From positions 1 through 9,702 of the forward strand of contig CAJAHC010000152.1 in the NCBI GenBank assembly GCA_903939355.1: a stretch of 9,702 nucleotides of DNA, read 5' to 3'. The position numbers were made by a program, and so were the translations under genes. The notes beneath the pieces are model-generated. The model was not told the DNA's origin, did no database searches, and saw nothing but the letters and a program-made list of their open reading frames with translations. This document shows, one piece after another, positions 1 through 5,762 of the stretch; positions within the stretch are counted from its first letter, which is position 1; the number at the start of each line of letters is the position of its first letter. Source of the DNA: an uncultured Methylococcaceae bacterium (GTDB lineage: Bacteria > Pseudomonadota > Gammaproteobacteria > Methylococcales > Methylomonadaceae).

Positions 1-159
1 CAAACCTGCCGAAAAATGACCTCCAGAAATACTGACAGTATGCGTTAAATAATCACGCAACTCTTTTGCTAAGGCTTTAAGTTTACCTTTACTAAGCTTT
101 CGAACATCTGCTGGTGTATCAATGACATCTAATAAGGGGAAACTTGCTGATTTAGTCAT
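1..159 (-). CDS. dxs: 1-deoxy-D-xylulose-5-phosphate synthase, N-terminal fragment
   Basis: These are the first 53 codons of a gene that leaves the window at its left edge. Dxs is the thiamine-diphosphate enzyme that condenses pyruvate with glyceraldehyde 3-phosphate to give 1-deoxyxylulose 5-phosphate, the first step of the non-mevalonate isoprenoid pathway, in the cytoplasm. The fragment shows the family's N-terminal pattern: a short leader, then PLLDVIDTPADVRKL, a helix ending in ELRDYL, and SGGHFSAGL, equivalent to SSGHFASGL in E. coli Dxs. The histidine of GGHF belongs to the conserved cofactor and substrate region. The ATG at 159 is preceded by AAGGA about 12 bases upstream, a rather long spacing. 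It lies downstream of xseB and ispA on the same strand, an order known from E. coli. Identification is firm for a fragment; the rest of the enzyme cannot be judged. Confidence 0.92.
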   Translation of the reverse strand, partial: MTKSASFPLLDVIDTPADVRKLSKGKLKALAKELRDYLTHTVSISGGHFSAGL

Positions 160-207
160 GTGTATGTCAATTCCTTGAGTCGACACGATATTTGTGGCAT
201 CTCACAA

Positions 208-235
208 TTTAGATTAAAGACCTTAAAATAATCAA
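208..235 (-). promoter_or_regulatory. possible dxs promoter
   Basis: Read on the minus strand, TTGATT (230-235) and TCTAAA (208-213) are separated by 16 bases. Each matches the sigma-70 hexamer at four of six positions. Transcription would begin about 40 bases before the dxs ATG. The region is AT-rich, so chance matches are likely; dxs could equally be read from the xseB-ispA transcript. Confidence 0.28.
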
Positions 236-248
236 TCGATGAAGGTCT
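218..248. repeat. 7-bp inverted repeat upstream of dxs
   Basis: AGACCTT (218-224) and AAGGTCT (242-248) are perfect reverse complements around a 17-base AT-rich loop that contains the palindrome ATCGAT. No run of T follows the stem on either strand, so it does not look like a standard terminator. It overlaps the possible -35 element of dxs, which would suit an operator or a leader or attenuator structure, but a chance repeat is also plausible. Confidence 0.4.
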
Positions 249-345
249 GGTAAAAATCATCTGCAATTAAAGAGATGTAACTGGCTTGTTTAATTAATTA
301 AAAGGTCAATTATCCAGATTATATTCGCAGTTTGCAAGTTGGTTA

Positions 346-1242
346 TTAATGATTCCGTTGAATAATGTAAAGTGATAAGTCTCGCAATAGATCAGCTTCT
401 TTACCAAACACACTTAGACTATCCAATGCTTTTTCATGAAGTTCTTGTGCCTTTTGTTTAGCACCAGCTAATCCCAACAAAGCAGGGTAGGTTGGCTTAT
501 CATTATCCCTATCTTTTCCTTGAGTTTTTCCTAAAGTTGCGGTGTCACTTTCTTCATCAAGAATGTCGTCTTTAACCTGAAAAGATAATCCTATACACTT
601 TGCGTAATGGTCTAATTTTGTCGCCAAACCACAATCTAAATCTACTTTAGCCAAAGTAGCCATATTAACGCTTGCACGAATTAAAGCACCTGTTTTATGA
701 ATGTGCATATTTTCCAATTCAGGCAAATTTAATTTAGTACCTACCGATTGCAAGTCAATTGCTTGCCCACCTACCATGCCTTGAGAACCACTAGCTTTTG
801 CTAATGCTATAATCATTTTTAAACGGGCTTCAGCATTTGCTCCGATGGTGGGATCATGCGCCAACACCTCAAAGGCCAATGCTTGCAAAGCATCGCCAGC
901 CAAAATAGCCGTGGCTTCATCAAAAGCAACATGACAAGTCGCTTTCCCCCGCCTAAGATCATCATCATCCATTGCAGGAAGGTCATCATGTATTAATGAA
1001 TACACGTGTATAAATTCAACAGCACAAGCTGGACCATCAAGCTCTTCTGGCGGAATGCTCAAAGCTAGCCCTGTACAATACGTTAACATAGGTCGCATAC
1101 GTTTACCGCCATTCAGCACACTATAACGCATCGCGCGATGAAGTTTATGAGGCAATAAATGATCACTTGGAAGACGAGCCTCAAGAGCTAATTCAACGCG
1201 GTTTTGACTAAAAACTAGGTATTCTTTTAACGCATTACTCAT
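346..1242 (-). CDS. ispA: (2E,6E)-farnesyl diphosphate synthase
   Basis: This is a cytoplasmic short-chain trans-prenyltransferase that joins dimethylallyl and then geranyl diphosphate with isopentenyl diphosphate to make farnesyl diphosphate, the precursor of ubiquinone side chains and undecaprenyl carriers. The 298 residues match the family's usual length. Visible motifs in order are GGKRMRP (45-51, diphosphate binding), the first aspartate-rich motif DDLPAMDDDD (86-95, with the two-residue insertion typical of bacterial FPP synthases), GGQAIDL (158-164), KTGAL (183-187) and the second aspartate-rich motif DDILD (225-229). The residues just before the first motif, YSLIH, are as in E. coli IspA and fit a C15 product. 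The ATG at 1242 lies inside the end of xseB (8-base overlap), with GGAG about 10 bases upstream within xseB. This suggests translational coupling. All catalytic aspartates are present. Confidence 0.96.
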   Translation of the reverse strand: MSNALKEYLVFSQNRVELALEARLPSDHLLPHKLHRAMRYSVLNGGKRMRPMLTYCTGLALSIPPEELDGPACAVEFIHVYSLIHDDLPAMDDDDLRRGKATCHVAFDEATAILAGDALQALAFEVLAHDPTIGANAEARLKMIIALAKASGSQGMVGGQAIDLQSVGTKLNLPELENMHIHKTGALIRASVNMATLAKVDLDCGLATKLDHYAKCIGLSFQVKDDILDEESDTATLGKTQGKDRDNDKPTYPALLGLAGAKQKAQELHEKALDSLSVFGKEADLLRDLSLYIIQRNH

Positions 1243-1468
1243 CTGTAAATGGCTCCAGGGTTTGACTGCCGTTTTTATCTATTATAATCTGAACTTTATG
1301 CTCTGCATCCTGCAAGGCTTTTTGGCAGGTACGAGTTAGGGCCACCCCTCGTTCAAATGATTTTAATGACTCTTCTAGTGAAATGTCACCTAGTTCCAAC
1401 TGAACAACTAATTGCTCAAGTTCTTCAAGTGAGTCTTCAAACAAAGTCGTACATTTCTTTTTCGGCAT
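1235..1468 (-). CDS. xseB: Exodeoxyribonuclease VII small subunit
   Basis: XseB is the small subunit of exonuclease VII, a metal-independent nuclease that degrades single-stranded DNA from both ends in repair; several small subunits coat each XseA chain. The 77-residue protein is the normal length and nearly all helical. It carries the family pattern FEDSLEELEQLVVQLELGDISLEESLKSFERG, then a second helix, and ends in LEPFTDE, much like LTPF near the end of E. coli XseB. I chose the ATG at 1468 because it gives MPKKK, the start seen in E. coli. An in-frame GTG at 1495 would add nine residues with no family support. No good Shine-Dalgarno is visible before the ATG. The stop overlaps the ispA start by 8 bases. 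xseA is not in the window. Confidence 0.93.
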   Translation of the reverse strand: MPKKKCTTLFEDSLEELEQLVVQLELGDISLEESLKSFERGVALTRTCQKALQDAEHKVQIIIDKNGSQTLEPFTDE

Positions 1469-1728
1469 AGATAAAAAACGGCTAAATGAAATCACATATA
1501 TATAAAAGTTACATTATATATGAAATATACCTATGGAAAATCAGGAAGTATCAGTTACAAGTAAATTTACCCATAAAAATTCTTATACCAGACCATCATT
1601 ATGCCCTATCCTTCATTTCTACTGAATTAATTGCCAATAACTATACATGCAATTTTCTGAGCTCGAATGATTCGTCGTCCATTCTAATAATCATCTAACT
1701 TTATAGTCAAAGTCTACTCAACACTGAA
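1469..1728. other. AT-rich spacer between the tlpA-like gene and xseB
   Basis: This 260-bp stretch separates two minus-strand genes and is clearly richer in A and T than its neighbours. A 70-codon plus-strand reading frame (1486-1698) runs through it, but it lacks a Shine-Dalgarno, is dominated by I, S, N and Y codons expected from AT-rich DNA, and resembles no family I recognise. I see no strong terminator after the tlpA-like gene. A possible xseB promoter lies near 1513-1540. It may be plain non-coding DNA or the remains of a decayed gene. Confidence 0.5.
1513..1540 (-). promoter_or_regulatory. possible xseB-ispA promoter
   Basis: On the minus strand a perfect -10 hexamer TATAAT (1513-1518) lies about 45 bases before the xseB ATG. 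The best -35 at a usable distance is TTTTCC (1535-1540), 16 bases upstream, which is weak. The position suits an xseB-ispA promoter, but the surrounding DNA is AT-rich, so a TATAAT match carries limited weight. Confidence 0.38.
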
Positions 1729-2244
1729 CTAATTTAGTATCGGTGAGATAACTTCCATAATTTGTTCCTTAGAAAATGCCCCTCGATGCTGATGAATAAT
1801 TCTTCCTTGTTGATCAACTATTAGCGTGTATGGAACAGCATCAACACTATTGCCCAACTGATGAGCTAAGGCAATACCTTCAAGATCAGCGATTAGTATT
1901 GGATAATTAATTTTAGTTTTAACAAGGTATTCTTTAACTGACACTTCATCATCTATGGCAATGCCAATAAACTGAAGACCTTTACTAGCATATTGTTCCT
2001 GTAGAAATACAAACTCGGGGATTTCTTTAATACAAGGCGGACACCAAGTTGCCCAAAAATTAATAATACGAATTTTACCTTGCCACTCAATAATATTGTG
2101 TTGCTTACCACTCACGTCATTAAGGCTAAAATCAGTTAGAAGTGAGGGGCTAAAAAGCTTATTGGACGAATAAAAAACCCTTGTCGCAATTCCCCCGCCA
2201 AGTGCTAACACAGCTAACATTATGAAAAGCCAACTCAGCCTCAT
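1729..2244 (-). CDS. TlpA/ResA/CcmG-like thioredoxin-fold thiol-disulfide oxidoreductase
   Basis: This is a membrane-anchored periplasmic thioredoxin-like protein of 171 residues. Residues 4-23 form an uncleaved-looking hydrophobic anchor, and the rest is one thioredoxin fold. The active site is WCPPC (Cys68 and Cys71) within INFWATWCPPC, followed by the helix KEIPEF. GIAIDD (94-99) and the cis-proline loop VDAVPYT (Pro138 before Tyr) are typical of the TlpA branch rather than DsbA. Such proteins reduce specific periplasmic disulfides, for example in cytochrome c maturation, and are usually kept reduced by DsbD or CcdA. The gene follows dsbD with a 4-base ATGA overlap and GGA 7 bases before the ATG, so the two are probably co-translated and DsbD is the likely electron donor. 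The target is not known: no cytochrome c maturation genes are in the window. CcmG/DsbE itself is an alternative, but I do not see enough to assign it. Confidence 0.88.
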   Translation of the reverse strand: MRLSWLFIMLAVLALGGGIATRVFYSSNKLFSPSLLTDFSLNDVSGKQHNIIEWQGKIRIINFWATWCPPCIKEIPEFVFLQEQYASKGLQFIGIAIDDEVSVKEYLVKTKINYPILIADLEGIALAHQLGNSVDAVPYTLIVDQQGRIIHQHRGAFSKEQIMEVISPILN

Positions 2245-4460
2245 AACTTTATCCGTTGTAATGTTTCAATAAAAGTTTCGGCATCTTGATAGCCTATAAC
2301 TCGATGTGGAGTATCTTCCAGCTTATTATCACCGAAAAATAAAATTGCAGGTGGCCCAATAAGATTAAATTTTGACAAAAATGCTTTATCATCTTCAGAG
2401 TTTGCTGTGACATCAACTTGCAAAAGCACAAATCCCGCAAGTGCCTTTTTGACTTTTGGTTCTGCAAAAGTGTAAGCCTCCATTTCTTTACATGAAATAC
2501 ACCAATCCGCATAAAAATCGAGCATAACTTTTTTATGATTGGCTTGAGCTTGCTGTAATTTCACCTCTAAATCTGATAATGAACTGACTCTCTCAAAAAC
2601 AAGACCTTCCTCGATTATTTGTCCATTATTAGAATTAACTCCTTGAAGCGGTTGTAATGGATTGCTATTACCCATGCCAAAACCAATCAATAACAACAAC
2701 CCGTAAGCCAACATCATTAAGCCAAGACCTTTTGATAACTTACGCCAGCCGGAACAATTCTCAGGCAATGAATCAATCGCACTGAGATAAATAGCAGACA
2801 GCATTAGCAGCATGGCCCAGAGTAAAATGATTATAGTGGGTGATAATATTCGGCTTAGCATCCAAATCGCAACGCCTAACATAACAACCCCAAATACGGC
2901 CTTGGTTGAATACAACCAAACGCCCCCCTTTGGCAAAAACTTACCTGCTGAAGCACCTAATAGTAACAACGGAACACCCATTCCCATGCCCATGGTAAAT
3001 AATGCAGCGCCCCCTAATAAGGCACTACCACTTTGACCAATAAAAATTAGGGCTCCAGCAAGCGGTGCTGCAACACACGGCCCTACAATCAAAGATGATA
3101 AAGCACCCATAATAGCAGCGCCCCAGAGAGAGCCATCTCGATGTTTAACGCTGGAGTTATGTAATTTTGTTTTTAACGAGTTAGGTAGCTCAAGATCATA
3201 AAGACCAAACATTGATAGCGACAATAATACAAAAATGGCACTAAATAACCCAACTATCCATGGCTGTTGAAAAATGGTTTGTAAATTACTACCAAATAAA
3301 GCAGCAAGTATACCAAACACAGTATAAGTAAACGCTGAGGCAACTACGTAACTTAATGATAGAAAAAATGCTCGTGAGGTACTAATACGATTGCCATGGC
3401 CAACTATGATGCCCGATAAAATAGGGATCATAGGAAAAATGCACGGTGTCATAGACAATAATAATCCGAAACCAAAAAAACTAACTAAAGTCATCAAAAA
3501 ACTATCATGGTGCAGAGATTGAACAATTTGATCTTGTTCAGAAAGGCCCGACTTTAATTTATTGCCTAAAAATTGCGTTTCATTTTGGACGCTAGGAAAT
3601 TGCAGATCAACTTTCTTATACATTGGGGGATAACAAACACCCCGATCTGCACACCCCTGATAACTTGCCTGTAAGGTGATAGTTTCCGCTACTCCACCCG
3701 TGCGAATAACAGGAATATCAAAACCTAGTTCATTATGAAAAATCTCAACCCGACCAAAGGCTTCATCCTGCTTTGGCTCCCCATGAGGTATTACAAAAGA
3801 GCCCAATTTATTACTGCCTGAGCCAATTAATTCAAACTTTATTTTTTCACGATAAAGATAATAATCTTTGGCAATCTCCCAGTTTACATTGATTGTATTG
3901 GAATCCTTTACAACTGCAAAAAACTGAAATGCTTGCTCAGGCGGCAATAACTCATCCGAATCAGAAGCAAGACTGAATGTTGGTGGCTTTTTTACTAGCA
4001 AGTCCAACGAATTCGGCACACTAACCGGAGCGGGAAGATTAACATCAAATACTTTTTTTTGAGGTGGGTAACAGATGCCTTTATCGGCACAACCTCGAAA
4101 TTGAACTTCGAATTTTATAGCGGTTACTTCTTTCGATGCTACAAATGAAACGGGGATTTGTAACTTATTTCGGTAAATAATGACGTCACCAAAATTTTCA
4201 TCATGCTTTGTTTCACCAACTGGAAAGGATGGCGTCAATACAGTAATTTGATTGCTTTTAGATTCAAATTTAATATGATTGCTGTAAAGGTAGTGTCCCT
4301 TTGCAATATCCCATGAAACCTCAACTTGATCAACTGTCAAAGCCTTCACAGAAATCTTAAAAGCCTGCTCAGGTGGCAAAATATCATCACTCGCAAAAGT
4401 AACAGCTGAATGAGAAATCCATAATACAAAACAAAGAAAAACTATTTTAAAGAATGACAT
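2241..4460 (-). CDS. dsbD: Thiol:disulfide interchange protein DsbD with duplicated N-terminal domain
   Basis: DsbD carries electrons from cytoplasmic thioredoxin across the inner membrane to periplasmic partners such as DsbC and TlpA/CcmG-type proteins. In order: a signal peptide (about 1-23); an alpha domain (about 26-145) with Cys124 and Cys130 in GCADKGICYPP; a second alpha domain (about 170-293) with Cys270 and Cys276 in GCADRGVCYPP; the beta membrane domain (about 314-597, around eight hydrophobic segments) with Cys340 in TPCIFP and Cys462 in GPCVAAP; and the gamma thioredoxin domain (about 620-739) with WCISC (Cys654, Cys657). All cysteines for relay are present. At 739 residues it is about 170 longer than E. 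coli DsbD, explained by the extra alpha domain. The ATG at 4460 follows GGA by 7 bases; a TTG at 4472 is less likely. It overlaps cutA by 19 bases and the tlpA-like gene by 4. Confidence 0.95.
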   Translation of the reverse strand: MSFFKIVFLCFVLWISHSAVTFASDDILPPEQAFKISVKALTVDQVEVSWDIAKGHYLYSNHIKFESKSNQITVLTPSFPVGETKHDENFGDVIIYRNKLQIPVSFVASKEVTAIKFEVQFRGCADKGICYPPQKKVFDVNLPAPVSVPNSLDLLVKKPPTFSLASDSDELLPPEQAFQFFAVVKDSNTINVNWEIAKDYYLYREKIKFELIGSGSNKLGSFVIPHGEPKQDEAFGRVEIFHNELGFDIPVIRTGGVAETITLQASYQGCADRGVCYPPMYKKVDLQFPSVQNETQFLGNKLKSGLSEQDQIVQSLHHDSFLMTLVSFFGFGLLLSMTPCIFPMIPILSGIIVGHGNRISTSRAFFLSLSYVVASAFTYTVFGILAALFGSNLQTIFQQPWIVGLFSAIFVLLSLSMFGLYDLELPNSLKTKLHNSSVKHRDGSLWGAAIMGALSSLIVGPCVAAPLAGALIFIGQSGSALLGGAALFTMGMGMGVPLLLLGASAGKFLPKGGVWLYSTKAVFGVVMLGVAIWMLSRILSPTIIILLWAMLLMLSAIYLSAIDSLPENCSGWRKLSKGLGLMMLAYGLLLLIGFGMGNSNPLQPLQGVNSNNGQIIEEGLVFERVSSLSDLEVKLQQAQANHKKVMLDFYADWCISCKEMEAYTFAEPKVKKALAGFVLLQVDVTANSEDDKAFLSKFNLIGPPAILFFGDNKLEDTPHRVIGYQDAETFIETLQRIKL

Positions 4461-4768
4461 GAATCTATCCAACTTAGATACTCGGGAAAACCGTTTTCTA
4501 TTGAAACGGCAATTATTTCAGGAAGCTCATAAGGATGATACTCTATTAGCAAGGTTTCAATCCGCTGATAAAAAGATTTATTAGCTTTAATCAGCAATAA
4601 ATATTCCTGAGCTGATTTTATTTGTTCCTGCCACATATAAATGGACGTGATATCAGGCAAAATATTTATACAAGCGGCTATCTTGTCATTCACAAGTAAA
4701 CGAGCAATGCTTTCTGCACTCTCTTTATCAGGGAATGTACAAAGTATTATTTGATAATGGATCGGCAT
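4442..4768 (-). CDS. cutA: Divalent-cation tolerance protein CutA
   Basis: CutA is a small, very stable trimeric protein with a ferredoxin-like fold resembling PII proteins. It was named for copper tolerance in E. coli, but its molecular function is still unsettled. The 108 residues match the family length. Conserved pieces are IILCTFPD (7-14, with Cys10), IAACINILPDITSIYMWQ (30-47), KANKSFY (61-67), HPYELPEI (78-85) and EYLSWI (96-101); the His-Pro-Tyr-x-x-Pro-Glu stretch is the clearest family mark. I chose the ATG at 4768 because it fits the family start; a TTG at 4789 would add seven residues. Neither has a visible Shine-Dalgarno, which is odd for the first gene of a transcript. dsbD starts inside its 3' end (19-base overlap). 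Cut genes and dsbD are neighbours in E. coli too, where dsbD was once named cutA2. Confidence 0.93.
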   Translation of the reverse strand: MPIHYQIILCTFPDKESAESIARLLVNDKIAACINILPDITSIYMWQEQIKSAQEYLLLIKANKSFYQRIETLLIEYHPYELPEIIAVSIENGFPEYLSWIDSCHSLK

Positions 4769-4866
4769 TTTTGTAATAGTAATAAGCAATAATGCATATT
4801 AACCTAGAAATTAAACTCTATTGCCTTTATATTGTAACAATGAAATTAGATAAGCAATAAGCTTAA

Positions 4867-4891
4867 AGCCTATTAAAAAATTATTTAGGCT
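4867..4891. repeat. inverted repeat in the cutA/fxsA divergent spacer
   Basis: AGCCTA (4867-4872) and TAGGCT (4886-4891) are perfect reverse complements around a 13-base A/T-only loop. A second short palindrome, ATTGTAACAAT, sits at 4831-4841. Both lie in the 151-bp spacer from which cutA and fxsA are transcribed outward, so they could be regulator sites, but arms of five or six bases are weak evidence. I could not find a convincing sigma-70 promoter for either gene here. Confidence 0.3.
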
Positions 4892-4919
4892 ATATCTTGA
4901 AAATATTAAGAGCGTGTAG

Positions 4920-5357
4920 ATGAAAATTTTTCAAATCCTATTCCTAATTGTTCTGATCATCCCTTTTGCAGAAATTTATTTACTACTCCAAGTAGGAAGT
5001 ATAATTGGCGCCTTTCCTACTATTTTCATAGTAGTATTCACTGCCGCAGTAGGTGCTTGGCTATTAAAACAACAAGGATTTGTTACCTTTAGACGTTTTC
5101 AGGAAAATCTTGCTAAAGGCATTGTTCCAGCATACGAAATGATAGAAGGACCTATTATTTTACTGGGCGGCCTTCTTTTATTAACACCTGGTTTTATTAC
5201 CGATATTTTGGGGTTTTTCTGCTTAATTCCACCATTACGAAAAAAAATAGCTCAATATGTCATTGAAAATCATTTAATTCAATCTGGCTGGCCATTTCAG
5301 AAACAGAGTGCTCCTGACAAAACCGTATTAGAAGGCGAGTTTAAAAAAGAAGATTAA
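4920..5357 (+). CDS. fxsA: FxsA family membrane protein
   Basis: FxsA is a cytoplasmic (inner) membrane protein. In E. coli, extra FxsA relieves the exclusion of phage T7 by the F plasmid by sequestering PifA; its everyday role is unknown. The 145 residues fit the family. Hydrophobic segments lie at about 4-24, 27-49 and 77-104. Conserved family pieces are PFAEIYLLLQVG (15-26), GAWLLKQQGF (45-54), the loop with AYEMIEG (71-77) and LLLLTPGFITDILG (85-98). The tail ends with LEGEF, matching the conserved GEY/GEF near the C-terminus of relatives. The ATG at 4920 has AAGAG 7 bases upstream. It is divergent from cutA and converges on a small minus-strand gene, with a hairpin between them. In several gammaproteobacteria fxsA sits beside groESL; no groES is seen here. 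Confidence 0.93.
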   Translation: MKIFQILFLIVLIIPFAEIYLLLQVGSIIGAFPTIFIVVFTAAVGAWLLKQQGFVTFRRFQENLAKGIVPAYEMIEGPIILLGGLLLLTPGFITDILGFFCLIPPLRKKIAQYVIENHLIQSGWPFQKQSAPDKTVLEGEFKKED

Positions 5358-5366
5358 AACAGGTAA

Positions 5367-5403
5367 AAAAGCGCAAGACATATCAGCCTAGTCCTGCGCT
5401 TTT
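5367..5403. terminator. bidirectional intrinsic terminator between fxsA and the DUF2892 gene
   Basis: AAAAGCGCAAGAC (5367-5379) pairs with GTCCTGCGCTTTT (5391-5403): nine base pairs, one mismatch, then three more, around an 11-base loop. On the minus strand the stem is followed by TTTTTT, which suits the DUF2892 gene, whose stop lies 4 bases away. On the plus strand the T run is only four bases before TCTGTT, still usable for fxsA, whose stop is 9 bases before the stem. Confidence 0.85.
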
Positions 5404-5406
5404 CTG

Positions 5407-5646
5407 TTAACTATTTGAAGATGTGTCGTCAACAGCTTCACAAGTGCTTTTGTTAAGCCCTGCATAAGCTGGGCAAAAGCCCGAAAAACCAGTAGAAACA
5501 AGAATAATACCAACCACTAATAAAGTGATTTCTGCGGTGAAAAGTGAAATAGCAATTAGCGCTGCGCCCCCATAGATACGATATTTTTTTTCTTTTTCAC
5601 CTACATTGTGTTCAAACTTAATCATACGTTTATAATCAAAACTCAT
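5407..5646 (-). CDS. small DUF2892-type inner membrane protein
   Basis: This 79-residue protein resembles the DUF2892 family, the membrane part also found at the end of YgaP-type rhodanese proteins; its function is not known. After a charged N-terminus (1-22, rich in K, E and R) come two close hydrophobic stretches (about 25-38 and 40-54), probably a membrane hairpin. They end in the family's signature, GFSGFCPAYAGL with Cys58, followed by a second cysteine at 69 in KSTC, and a short acidic and serine-rich tail. The start is well supported: AAGGGG lies 6 bases before the ATG at 5646, the best Shine-Dalgarno in the window. An internal methionine at residue 8 is a less likely start. The gene stands alone between two convergent or divergent neighbours with its own likely promoter and terminator. 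The two cysteines invite a redox or metal role, but that is inference. Confidence 0.82.
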   Translation of the reverse strand: MSFDYKRMIKFEHNVGEKEKKYRIYGGAALIAISLFTAEITLLVVGIILVSTGFSGFCPAYAGLNKSTCEAVDDTSSNS

Positions 5647-5652
5647 ATTAGT

Positions 5653-5658
5653 CCCCTT
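5653..5658 (-). promoter_or_regulatory. strong Shine-Dalgarno of the DUF2892 gene
   Basis: Read on the minus strand, AAGGGG is followed by six bases and then the ATG at 5646. It decides between this start and an in-frame ATG seven codons later, and stands out because most genes here have weak or no Shine-Dalgarno. Confidence 0.8.
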
Positions 5659-5720
5659 CTGTGTAATTGTTATTATTTTAGCAACGCAATGACTTAGTTA
5701 GTCCTTACATAGCGCTAAAT

Positions 5721-5748
5721 AATATACACAGCTCTACAAAATGTGCAA
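5721..5748 (-). promoter_or_regulatory. possible promoter of the DUF2892 gene
   Basis: On the minus strand TTGCAC (5743-5748) and TATATT (5721-5726) are 16 bases apart, matching the sigma-70 hexamers at three and five of six positions. Transcription would start near 5714 and give a leader of about 65 bases ending in the strong Shine-Dalgarno. The same stretch must also hold the uvrD promoter on the other strand, for which I see no clear candidate. Confidence 0.4.
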
Positions 5749-5762
5749 GCGATAAAACAATA

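Noticed and set aside
318..323. TATAAT on the minus strand just after ispA, as a dxs promoter
   Set aside because: No acceptable -35 hexamer at 15-19 bases, and it is about 160 bases from dxs.
1486..1698. 70-codon plus-strand open reading frame
   Set aside because: No Shine-Dalgarno, composition expected of AT-rich non-coding DNA, antisense to both neighbours, and no recognisable family.
1699..1728. Short hairpin ACTTT/AAAGT after the tlpA-like gene as a terminator
   Set aside because: Five A/T-rich pairs and no T run; too weak to call.
2812..3036. Open frame antisense to dsbD, and similar frames inside dsbD, uvrD and pyk
   Set aside because: They lie within strongly supported genes in other frames, have no start signals and no domain likeness; they are shadows.
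4461..4472. Upstream TTG start for dsbD (four extra residues)
   Set aside because: The ATG at 4460 has GGA at a good distance and gives a normal signal peptide; the TTG has no better ribosome site.
5715..5731. Possible LexA (SOS) box before uvrD, ending in ACAG
   Set aside because: The ACAG half (5728-5731) is there, but the four bases at the required distance upstream (5716-5719) are TAAA rather than CTGT, so it does not fit CTGT-N8-ACAG.
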